A DNA stretch of 64,000 bases from Cytophagales bacterium. Its GTDB lineage: Bacteria > Bacteroidota > Bacteroidia > Cytophagales > Microscillaceae. The stretch is taken from contig JAAFJG010000022.1 of the NCBI GenBank assembly GCA_013298075.1, positions 1 to 64,000 on the forward strand. The letters run 5' to 3'. Numbering within the stretch: the first letter of the stretch is position 1; each line of letters opens with the position of its first letter. The notes under the pieces were generated by a model, which was not told the origin of the DNA, did not search any database, and worked only from the letters and a program-made list of their open reading frames with translations. Positions 54,249 through 62,077 of this stretch are shown here, piece after piece. Position numbers and translations under genes: made by a program.

Positions 54249-56036
54249 TTATGCTACTTCTTCTGTGGTTAGTTGTTTTTCGTATAATTCTTTGTACGTA
54301 CCATTTTTTGCTAACAATTCTTCGTGAGTTCCCATTTCTACAATATGTCCTTCATCTAACACGATAATTTTGGTTGCCAATTTGGCAGACGAAACTCTAT
54401 GAGAAATGATAATAGAAGTACGATTTTGCATAATTCTTTTTAAATTATTCAAAATAATATTTTCCGTTTTGGTATCTACCGCCGAAAGACTATCATCTAA
54501 TATCAAAATTTTTGGATTGCGAATAATTGCTCTTGCCATCGAAAGCCTTTGTTTTTGTCCACCTGAAAGCGTAATTCCTCTTTCTCCAATTTTTGTTTCA
54601 AATTGTTCAGGAAAATCCATAATATTTTGATACAAATCTGCATCTTTGGTGGCTTGAATAATTTGCTCTTCGGTCATATTGGGCGAGCCAAAAATAACAT
54701 TATTTCGGATACTATCAGAAAATAAAAATACGTCTTGTGGCACATATCCAATTTGTTGTCTTAAATTCGTAACATCAAAATCTTTGATATTATGCCCATC
54801 AATCACAATTTTTCCTTCTGTTACATCATACATTCGAGCCAATAAATTAGCAATCGTACTTTTTCCTGAGCCTGTTGTTCCTAAAATTGCCAAATTTTCA
54901 CCTGCTTTTATTTCAAAATTAAGATTTTTAATTGCCGTAATATTTGTATCGGGATAAGTCAAAGTTACATTTTCAAAAATTATTTTTCCTTCTATTTCTG
55001 TGATAAGATTTTTTTCGGAAATAATGTCATTTTTTGTATTCAAAAATTCGTTGATACGGACTTGCGAAGCCGCAGCACGTTGAGCAATCGAAGTTATCCA
55101 ACCAATAGCCGTAACAGGCCAAGTAAGCATCGTAATATAAATAATAAATTCGGCAATTACTCCACTCGTAATTTTTCCATTGATGACTTCGTTTCCACCC
55201 ACATAAATCACCAAAATAGTACTCAGACCCACCAAAGCCAACATAAAAGGATAAAATAAAGCCTCAATATAAGATAATTTTACTGCTTCTTTTTTATATA
55301 CTTCGCTTTCTTTGGCAAAATTTTCTACACTATCCATCTCGCGTGAATATGCCTTGATAACACGCACACCCGCAAAAGATTGTTGTACAAAATTAGATAA
55401 ATTAGAAAGACTTTTTTGAAGTCTGGTCGATTGTTTATTGACTTGATTGCTCACATAATAAATGCTAATAGATAAAATTGGCAAAGGCAACAAAGAATAA
55501 AAAGACAATTTGACATCAATAAAAAACATAAAAGTAATCACCATTATCAGCAAAGTAACTAAGTTGATGCCGTACATAATCGCAGGTCCCGCATACATAC
55601 GTACTTGCCCAACGTCTTCAGAAATACGAGCCATTAAATCACCTGTGTTATTTTTGCGATAAAAACTCAAAGGTAATTTTTGATAATGCTCATAAATTTC
55701 ATTTTTCATATCGTATTCGATATGCCTTGACATCACGATAATAGTTTGTCGCATAAAAAATAAAAATACGCCTTTGATAAGTGCCATTAACACAATCAAT
55801 CCGCCATAAACTAATACGCTGTATGCAAAAGCATTGAATAAAATTGTTTGTTTTGCAGGATTGTTGCTTTCTAATCTATATTCTTTGAGACTTGTTTCTA
55901 TCAAATCGAAAGCATAACGTACCAAAGGAGCAGGAGCAATAGCAAAAATATTTGAGATAATGGTAAAAATTGTTCCCCAAAATAATAACCATTTGTATTT
56001 AAAAAAATACTTATTGACTGATGAAAGTACGTGCAT
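54249..56036 (-). CDS. ABC exporter, fused permease and ATPase (MsbA-like)
   Basis: The 595-residue half-transporter has a six-helix type-1 exporter domain (about 15-325, including YHYQKLPLSFYRKNNTGDLMARISEDV-like coupling sequence) and an ATPase: Walker A LGTTGSGKST, Q-loop GYVPQDVFLFSDSI, signature LSGGQKQRLSMARAI, Walker B ILILDDSLSAVD and H-loop ISHRVSSAK. The D(D) residues replace the catalytic Asp-Glu pair: ILDDSLSAVD has Asp where most exporters have Glu. Members of this family export lipid A, lipids or peptides. The next gene on the strand is the glycine-zipper lipoprotein. Confidence 0.92.
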   Translation of the reverse strand: MHVLSSVNKYFFKYKWLLFWGTIFTIISNIFAIAPAPLVRYAFDLIETSLKEYRLESNNPAKQTILFNAFAYSVLVYGGLIVLMALIKGVFLFFMRQTIIVMSRHIEYDMKNEIYEHYQKLPLSFYRKNNTGDLMARISEDVGQVRMYAGPAIMYGINLVTLLIMVITFMFFIDVKLSFYSLLPLPILSISIYYVSNQVNKQSTRLQKSLSNLSNFVQQSFAGVRVIKAYSREMDSVENFAKESEVYKKEAVKLSYIEALFYPFMLALVGLSTILVIYVGGNEVINGKITSGVIAEFIIYITMLTWPVTAIGWITSIAQRAAASQVRINEFLNTKNDIISEKNLITEIEGKIIFENVTLTYPDTNITAIKNLNFEIKAGENLAILGTTGSGKSTIANLLARMYDVTEGKIVIDGHNIKDFDVTNLRQQIGYVPQDVFLFSDSIRNNVIFGSPNMTEEQIIQATKDADLYQNIMDFPEQFETKIGERGITLSGGQKQRLSMARAIIRNPKILILDDSLSAVDTKTENIILNNLKRIMQNRTSIIISHRVSSAKLATKIIVLDEGHIVEMGTHEELLAKNGTYKELYEKQLTTEEVA

Positions 56037-56126
56037 TGAAAATTATAAAAATAAAAAATAAAGTTAAATTAATAACATTTTTTTTATCGATAAAGTTGCA
56101 AAAATGATTTAAAATTTTGGTTTATT

Positions 56127-56324
56127 GGAAAATATTGCAGATATAATTTTATTCTATATGAATAGAAATGGCATTTATGCTATTTATTAAAAAATATCAA
56201 TTTGAAAAATGCAGAGATTTTGGCTAAAGCCAACGATTGAATTTTTTATTATCCTCCAGATAAATCTGGAGGCAATTCAAAAAATATTTTTATTTTTCGC
56301 ACAAATTTACTAAGAGCCATACTT
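56127..56324. repeat. Hairpin-rich dispersed repeat, family C, copy 1
   Basis: The stretch contains TTGGCTAAAGCCAA (56220-56233) and the perfect hairpin CCTCCAGATAAATCTGGAGG (56253-56272), with TTGAATTT before and AATTCAA after (56274-56280), which pair outside it. The left part (GCAGATATAATTTTATTCTA) and the right part (CGCACAAATTT) also match copy 2 at 61700. There is no reading frame. It lies between the ABC exporter and the glycosyltransferase gene. Confidence 0.75.
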
Positions 56325-56325
56325 T

Positions 56326-57237
56326 CTATAAATCACACTTTGAATAATATTTACTCAAACTCGTAATCACATAATCATAAATTCTATATTTGATAAATTT
56401 TGGAAATATTTTTAAAAAATTAAAATTATCTATAATATTTACCCAAAATTTATTTCCAAAAAAACTATATACTATCTTTTTAGTAAAATTTAATTTGGCA
56501 GGAATATACATTGGATATTTGGCTAATAAATCTGGTTTTAAATTCGTCAAATAAATATGCGATTGATTGTATTGTCTTAATCTTTGAATATATTTTTTAC
56601 AACTCACAAAATCATCATGCCAAGCAATGTTATCAATATCAAAATAAATAGGAATTTTTAATTCGAAAGCCCGCATTGCCATATCAAAATCTTCTGCATC
56701 TGTCAATTTATCGTCAAAGCCTTCTAATTTTTTAAAAATATGCGTAGGAATTGAAAAATTGGCTGCAGTAAGAAATGGTTTTTGTAATAAAAAAGGAGAT
56801 GGGATAAGATTTTTTACCCAATTTCTACTCAAACTTCCTTTATAATATTGAAAATCTGTCTGTATTTTACTAAAATCTTCAGGAACATTACCTACCAGAA
56901 TTGTATCAGAACACTTAGAGTGATATTTTTGGTGTAATAATATAGAATTAGGTTGAGGTCGCATATCATCATCAAAAAAAATCAATAATTGTCCTTGTGC
57001 GTGTGTAGCGCCTGTATTTCTGACTTTTGCTCGTCCTCCATTTTTTTGATTGATAAATTTAAAATCTTTCAAACCCCAATTTTTTCCCTTTTCTAATATT
57101 TCTATGGTGTTATCTGTTGAGCCATCTACTACCACAATCGTTTCAAAATCTTGATAAGTTTGTTTTGCTAATGCCTCTAAAATATTGGGAAGTTTTTGAA
57201 CGCCATTATAAGTAGGAATAATTACGGAAATTGTCAT
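56326..57237 (-). CDS. Glycosyltransferase family 2
   Basis: The frame may open at TTG 57258, but ATG at 57237 (MTISVIIPTYNG) is the family start; a TACCTTTG promoter element (57263-57256) covers the longer start, which excludes it. Motifs are VVVDGSTDNTIEIL, FINQKNGGRAKVRNTGATHA and IFFDDDMRPQPN, with the DDD metal site. The later acceptor-site helix has EGFDDKLTDAEDFDMAMRA. The protein is soluble or peripheral. The next gene upstream on the strand encodes an isoprenoid-synthase-like protein, so a glycolipid or carotenoid acceptor is conceivable. The acceptor is not known. Confidence 0.88.
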   Translation of the reverse strand: MTISVIIPTYNGVQKLPNILEALAKQTYQDFETIVVVDGSTDNTIEILEKGKNWGLKDFKFINQKNGGRAKVRNTGATHAQGQLLIFFDDDMRPQPNSILLHQKYHSKCSDTILVGNVPEDFSKIQTDFQYYKGSLSRNWVKNLIPSPFLLQKPFLTAANFSIPTHIFKKLEGFDDKLTDAEDFDMAMRAFELKIPIYFDIDNIAWHDDFVSCKKYIQRLRQYNQSHIYLTNLKPDLLAKYPMYIPAKLNFTKKIVYSFFGNKFWVNIIDNFNFLKIFPKFIKYRIYDYVITSLSKYYSKCDL

Positions 57238-57270
57238 CGTACATTCATTTTTTTGCAAAGGTAGTATTTT

Positions 57271-58266
57271 TTATTGCTTTTTTATCCAAAATTTGAACGC
57301 AATCCAAAAATTTTTTTTATCATTTTGTTTCCACGCCAATTCTTCTATGCTAAAATCTTTTAATTTTTTTTTATTCTTATGTTGAATTTTTTTGAGTTTA
57401 TCCAAATGAACTTTTCCAGAAGTGCCAATAATTTCTAAAAAACCTAAAGTTTGTTTAATTTTTTTGTGGGAATAAGGTAAATTTTTGAGTAAATTTTGAA
57501 TCATTTTTGTTTGTTGATATAATAAATTTTCTAATTCCTCGATATTTTCTACGTGAGTAGCCAAAGTTTGAATATTATTTTTTTTATCGGTTGCCATATC
57601 CAACGTATCATCTAAAATCTGAAACCACGCTCCGACTTCATACACAAAATTTCTTTCAATTTCTGTGGATTTATCTTGTGTAGATTTATTTTCTGTTAAT
57701 GTATTTTCTAACAACAACCAAGAAAGCACCAACGCCAAACCACCTTTATCAAAGCTAATTTTTTTCAGTTCTGAAAAAGATAAAATATTTTTTAATTGTG
57801 CTTGACTTTTGAGTTGTGCGTGATAAAACGCTAAAAATTCTTTTGTAAATTGAGTAGAAAATGAATATTTTTGCATAAATGTTTGTTGAATTTTATTAAA
57901 AATAATAATTTCTACATTTTTATTTTCTTTTGAATATTGTCCAAAATAAATTGTTTTTAAATCAGTTTCTTCTAATTGTTCATTATCAAAAAAATCATCA
58001 TACAAACATAATCCACCTGCATACAAAGTTAAAATAATTCTCTCATCATCAGAAATAGGTTTGTTTCTCAAATCGGCACACCATTCTGCAAAAAAAACGA
58101 TGAACTGAAAAGGATAATCGTGTATTCTTCTCCAATTTCGAGGTGAAATCATTTTTTTTTCTTCTTCATTAAAAAAATTATTCCAAAAATTTGTAGCAAA
58201 TTTTCTTTGTTTTTTGGCTCTTTGTACTAATTTATAAAATAAAATAGGAAGACGAAATAAGAACAT
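57271..58266 (-). CDS. Class I isoprenoid synthase-like enzyme
   Basis: TTG at 58320 extends the frame, but ATG at 58266 is a better start and gives 331 residues. Two aspartate motifs lie at the expected distance: first DDFFD at 90-94, second DDTLDMATD at 219-227, in the all-helical setting GLCLYDDFFDNEQ and WFQILDDTLDMATDKKNN. These are the two metal sites of trans-prenyl transferases and terpene synthases. The region around the second motif resembles polyprenyl synthetases (FQ..DD.LD...D). I cannot tell whether it elongates prenyl chains or cyclises them. Membrane anchoring by the basic N-terminus is possible. It lies in a minus-strand group with a desaturase and a GT2. Confidence 0.72.
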   Translation of the reverse strand: MFLFRLPILFYKLVQRAKKQRKFATNFWNNFFNEEEKKMISPRNWRRIHDYPFQFIVFFAEWCADLRNKPISDDERIILTLYAGGLCLYDDFFDNEQLEETDLKTIYFGQYSKENKNVEIIIFNKIQQTFMQKYSFSTQFTKEFLAFYHAQLKSQAQLKNILSFSELKKISFDKGGLALVLSWLLLENTLTENKSTQDKSTEIERNFVYEVGAWFQILDDTLDMATDKKNNIQTLATHVENIEELENLLYQQTKMIQNLLKNLPYSHKKIKQTLGFLEIIGTSGKVHLDKLKKIQHKNKKKLKDFSIEELAWKQNDKKNFWIAFKFWIKKQ

Positions 58267-58320
58267 AAATATGACTTTTGAGATTTGAAAAATAAGTTTA
58301 TATTTATTTTTATTGCACAA

Positions 58321-58355
58321 AAAAAATGCTCAATTTCTAAAATTGAGCATTTTTT
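58321..58355 (-). terminator. Rho-independent terminator after the desaturase gene
   Basis: AAATGCTCAATTT pairs with AAATTGAGCATTT around a short loop. On the minus strand it follows the desaturase stop (58358) at once and ends in a T run, so the isoprenoid gene downstream needs its own promoter. Confidence 0.85.
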
Positions 58356-58357
58356 AA

Positions 58358-59107
58358 TTAAATTGCTTTTGGTTTTAATCTGATAATTCTGAACCAATGT
58401 AATACTTTAATAATAGGATAAATTGGGTCAATTTCATACCATTTTACTGCAAAATTAACGCGATTTGGCAATTTGTGGTGGTTATTTTGGAATAATTCGC
58501 CCATCATCAAGAAATCAAAATTCAATGAATTTTTTGATTCATCATTATTATCAAAATTACTATAACCATATTTATGTCCTGCCCAATTTACAATCGCTCC
58601 ATGAATAGGTCCCATTAAAAAATGAACGGGTAACAATACAAAAAATGCCCAGTGCATGTCTAAATAAACATAGCACGATACATAAAAACCAACATACAAA
58701 GCACCCCAAGCAATGCGAGAAAACCAGGTTTCTGCCCAATTTTCTAATCTTCTCCAAACTTGCGTTACGTGAAAACGTTGGTCAAGATCTACAAATCTAT
58801 TATGTAACAAATCGTCATAGATTTTTTTTGTTTTCCACATCATCGTGAAAAGATTTGAAGCGTGGTGCGGAGAATGTGGGTCTTTGTCTGTATCACTAAA
58901 AGCGTGGTGCATTTTGTGCAACATAGCATAAGCACGCGGACTAAGATAAGATGAACCTTGTCCAACAAAAGTTAAAAAGCTAAAATATTTTTCCCAAAAT
59001 TTGTTCATTGTGAACATACCATGAGCCACGTATCTGTGCAAAAAAAACGATTGGCAAAATAACGAAATATACCAATGCAAAAGAAAAAAGATGATTACTG
59101 CAATCAT
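58358..59107 (-). CDS. Stearoyl-CoA-type membrane fatty-acid desaturase
   Basis: The 249-residue membrane protein has the three histidine boxes of delta-9-type acyl desaturases: HRYVAH (24-29), HKMHH (64-68) and NNHHKLPN (208-215), plus the additional His178 in NWAGHKYGY. Membrane segments lie near 2-22, 40-55, 130-148 and 152-172. It is somewhat short for the family. It introduces a double bond into acyl chains with oxygen and an electron donor. The N-terminus lacks the usual cytosolic extension. It is transcribed alone and closed by a terminator. Confidence 0.88.
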   Translation of the reverse strand: MIAVIIFFLLHWYISLFCQSFFLHRYVAHGMFTMNKFWEKYFSFLTFVGQGSSYLSPRAYAMLHKMHHAFSDTDKDPHSPHHASNLFTMMWKTKKIYDDLLHNRFVDLDQRFHVTQVWRRLENWAETWFSRIAWGALYVGFYVSCYVYLDMHWAFFVLLPVHFLMGPIHGAIVNWAGHKYGYSNFDNNDESKNSLNFDFLMMGELFQNNHHKLPNRVNFAVKWYEIDPIYPIIKVLHWFRIIRLKPKAI

Positions 59108-59302
59108 TGTATTAATTTTTTAAAGTTTATAATATCAAAATTCCTTAATAAATCACAACTTTTTGAACTTGTTGCAACTTTATTGCAAAGTTAGTGTATA
59201 ATATTTATTTTATGCAATTTATTTAAAAATTTTTAACAATATATTTTTAATAAATATTTTTTTAAGTTGATTTTAAGTTAATAAAGATAAAAAAGTTGTT
59301 AT

Positions 59303-59502
59303 GAGAATTTTTAAAATAACAGACATTTTAGCACACGGATAAAGCTGATTTTACTGATTTTGATAACGACTTTTTGATTTTGTCAATAAATATTTTTTAT
59401 TATTCCCTTCTCCTTGGTCTGTGTGCCACAGACCAGGGATTAACATAAAAGAAATGTCATTATCAAATTAAAACGGGGTTTTATTTCCATTTTAAAAACT
59501 CT
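59303..59502. repeat. MITE-like element, family A, copy 3 (with insert)
   Basis: Ends GAGAATTTTTAAAAT (59303-59317) and ATTTTAAAAACTCT (59489-59502) and the signature ACATTTTAGCACACGGAT relate this 200-base element to copies at 14937 and 15183. It is longer because it holds an extra hairpin, GGTCTGTG-TGC-CACAGACC, at 59416-59434. The rest of the 59108-59514 gap is AT-rich upstream DNA of the desaturase gene and 3' flank of the antiporter gene. Confidence 0.6.
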
Positions 59503-59514
59503 ATTTTTATTATT

Positions 59515-61392
59515 TCAAATTTTATTTTTTTCAGGTTTAATAGATTTTGGGATAATATTTTTGGTGATATCGATATAAAACAAAGTAATATTTTTTTCAT
59601 TTTCTAAATCTTTGGAAGAAATAGGGTGAATAATTTCGTGAATATCTTGCCAAAAAAGTGGAATAATATATTTTGGATTATGCGTAATGGTCATAAAATC
59701 GATTAAACTTTCCCAATTTTCAAATTGTATTTTATCTATTTGAGGATTTTTACTAAAAATTCTTTTGAGCGTATGATAATGCCAATATTTCCCTAAAAAT
59801 AATAAATTTTCTTCTAAAGATATTTGAGAAGATTGAGATTCTTGTTTGCTAATCAATCGATAAACTTTATGTTCACCAATTTCGTATCCAAATAATTTAA
59901 TGGCTTCTAAATTAGTTTGTTCATTTTCACTCAAAGATAAAAAACGCCCATATCTACTCAAATCTAATCTATCTACGACTCCTTTTTCTAATATTTCTCC
60001 TTGAAACGAAAAACCAGAATCTAATTTTGCTTGCGTCAATCTATTTTTATAAATATCTGTCAATAAAATAGGGACTTTGTTCTTATGTAAAAAACGTATC
60101 AAAAAATGTGAAATTTCGTTATCACCCAAAATAATTATGCCATTTGCTTCTTGAATTTTCACGCCTAAATCAGGCATCACCAACTTCATCAAATAACCAC
60201 TTGTCATACTTGTAACCAGTGCCATCACCACCAAAGCCACAAACATAGGCTTATCAATTACGCCTGCTTGCAAAGCCAAAGTTGCCAATATAATTTCCAT
60301 CGCACCTCTTGCATTGAGTCCAAAACCTACCGCAGCCGATTCTCGCCAACTAAACCCATTGAAATATGCACCCAAACCTGCCCCCACAACTTTTCCAAAA
60401 AAAGCAATAAAAATAATTAAGGAAACCAATGGTAATTGAAAATGATCTACAAAATTAATTTTTAAACCTATCGACACAAAAAATAATGGTGCAAAAATAT
60501 TAGTAACAAAATCGTGAATAATTTCTTTGGTACGTTTGCTAAAATGAATAGAATCTCCCAAAGATACGCCCATAATAAACGCTCCAAAAACTGCATGAAT
60601 ACCGATTGCTTCCGTAAAAGCCGCTCCCAAAAATGCTAAAGTAATTGCAAATGATAAAATCCCTCCCGGAAAAGATACATGTTTATTGATCCAAGGCAAT
60701 AATTTATCTAACATTCGTCTGCCAATAGTTATCATCAAACCCGCGAAAGCCAAAGCCGCAAAAAAGGTAAATAACCAAGAACTATTTTCCTCGTGTTTCA
60801 TCAAACCTAAAATCACAGAAAAAATTATCCAACCTGCAAAATCATCAATCATAGCAGAGGCAATTATCATCATACCCAAAGCAGATTTGAAAATACCTAA
60901 ATCTAATAAAGTTCGAGCAATCACAGGCAACGCACTAATGGATAAAGCTGTTCCCAAAAATAACATAAACACAAATTCGTGCTGTTCAGGAACATTAAAA
61001 AAACTCGGAAATAATAAAAAACTTAAAATTCCAATGCCAAAAGGAATAATGCCGCCCATAATGCTCGTAAAAAAAGCACGTCTTCCCAATCGAAAAACCA
61101 ATGCTAATTCAACTTCTAAACCAGAAATCAATAAAAGTAAAATAACAGAAAGTGTGGTTAAACCGTGCAAAACCACAGGACTACTTCCGACAGAGGGAAA
61201 TAAATATTGATAAACTTGTGGGGAGAATGTGCCTAATAAAGTAGGTCCTAAACAAATTCCTGCCAAAATTTCGCCTACTACAGCAGGTTGCTTAAGTTTT
61301 TTGGCAAATTCCCCAAAAATTTTTCCAAACAAAAGCATAACACTTAATTGTAGAAAAAATACAATGAGTTCATGATGTGAAAGTTGTTGCAT
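59515..61392 (-). CDS. Kef-type monovalent cation:proton antiporter (CPA2) with degenerate TrkA-N domain
   Basis: The first 395 residues form a 12- to 13-helix CPA2 antiporter: KQPAVVGEILAGICLGPTLLG, ALPVIARTLLDLG, ASAMIDDFAGWIIF with the Asp pair of the ion path, and FGLNARGAMEIILATLALQAGVI. The C-terminal 220 residues resemble a TrkA-N/RCK fold (GIIILGDNEISHFLIRFLH), but the nucleotide loop GxGxxG is not intact (GDNEIS), so NAD binding may be lost. Members exchange K+ or Na+ for H+. The 685-base gap before the next gene contains a family C repeat. Confidence 0.9.
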   Translation of the reverse strand: MQQLSHHELIVFFLQLSVMLLFGKIFGEFAKKLKQPAVVGEILAGICLGPTLLGTFSPQVYQYLFPSVGSSPVVLHGLTTLSVILLLLISGLEVELALVFRLGRRAFFTSIMGGIIPFGIGILSFLLFPSFFNVPEQHEFVFMLFLGTALSISALPVIARTLLDLGIFKSALGMMIIASAMIDDFAGWIIFSVILGLMKHEENSSWLFTFFAALAFAGLMITIGRRMLDKLLPWINKHVSFPGGILSFAITLAFLGAAFTEAIGIHAVFGAFIMGVSLGDSIHFSKRTKEIIHDFVTNIFAPLFFVSIGLKINFVDHFQLPLVSLIIFIAFFGKVVGAGLGAYFNGFSWRESAAVGFGLNARGAMEIILATLALQAGVIDKPMFVALVVMALVTSMTSGYLMKLVMPDLGVKIQEANGIIILGDNEISHFLIRFLHKNKVPILLTDIYKNRLTQAKLDSGFSFQGEILEKGVVDRLDLSRYGRFLSLSENEQTNLEAIKLFGYEIGEHKVYRLISKQESQSSQISLEENLLFLGKYWHYHTLKRIFSKNPQIDKIQFENWESLIDFMTITHNPKYIIPLFWQDIHEIIHPISSKDLENEKNITLFYIDITKNIIPKSIKPEKNKI

Positions 61393-61699
61393 ATATTTTT
61401 ATCAATGATTATAAAATTCACCTAAAATTTAGCTTGTTGTGAACTATAATTTGCATTGATTATGCAAAGATAAAAAAATAAAAACATGATATCGAAATAA
61501 TAGGATATTTTTTTGATTAATTGTGTTTTTTTACATTTTTGGTGATAAGTAACTCGTAAATATACACACCACACGTATTTCACCACACAAAAATAGTCAA
61601 AATAATTCAAAATAACAAATATATCTACAAATATTAAAAAAATGACTTATTTTTATCTCCTCAAAAAAACAAAAAACAAACAAACTTTTTTGGTTCACG

Positions 61700-61909
61700 G
61701 GAAATTATTGTAGATATAATTCTGGTCTATATATGAATATTTTTTTATTTTGAAAATATAGAAAAATATCTATTTGAGAAACATAAAAATTTTGGCTAAA
61801 GCCAAGAATTGAATTTTATATTAACATCCAGATAAATCTAGAGGCAATTCAAAAAATACATTTCAAAAAAAATCATTTTCCGCATAAATTTCCCAAGAAC
61901 CACTTTTTT
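61700..61909. repeat. Hairpin-rich dispersed repeat, family C, copy 2
   Basis: It shares with copy 1 the elements TTGGCTAAAGCCAA (61792-61805), a CATCCAGATAAATCTAGAGG stem (61825-61844, one side changed and less well paired), AATTCAAAAAATA and the right-end CGCATAAATTT...AGAACCAC. The flanks of the gap (61393-61699 and 61910-62001) are AT-rich and hold no gene I can support. Confidence 0.7.
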
Positions 61910-62001
61910 CAGATAAAAAACGAAATATAAAGCACTTCAATAAGTTATTTTTATCTTCATACAATCAATTTTTACTTTTTTTAAGATTTTTGTTTAAAAT
62001 A

Positions 62002-62033
62002 TTTGCTTTTTTTAAACAAAAAAAGTAATTTTG
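62002..62033 (+). promoter_or_regulatory. Consensus-like promoter for the restriction-methylation gene
   Basis: TTTG at 62002-62005, a 20-base spacer and TAATTTTG at 62026-62033; the ATG is at 62078. Confidence 0.6.
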
Positions 62034-62077
62034 TTGGAAAATTATAAAAAATAACAAAACACGAAAAAAACTTACAA

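Noticed and set aside
60686-61210. 174-codon antisense frame inside the antiporter gene
   Set aside because: Complement of membrane helices of a clear CPA2 antiporter; no start context or homology.
61422-61610. 62-codon minus-strand frame upstream of the antiporter gene
   Set aside because: AT-rich chance frame full of Tyr, Phe and Cys; no promoter or homology sign.
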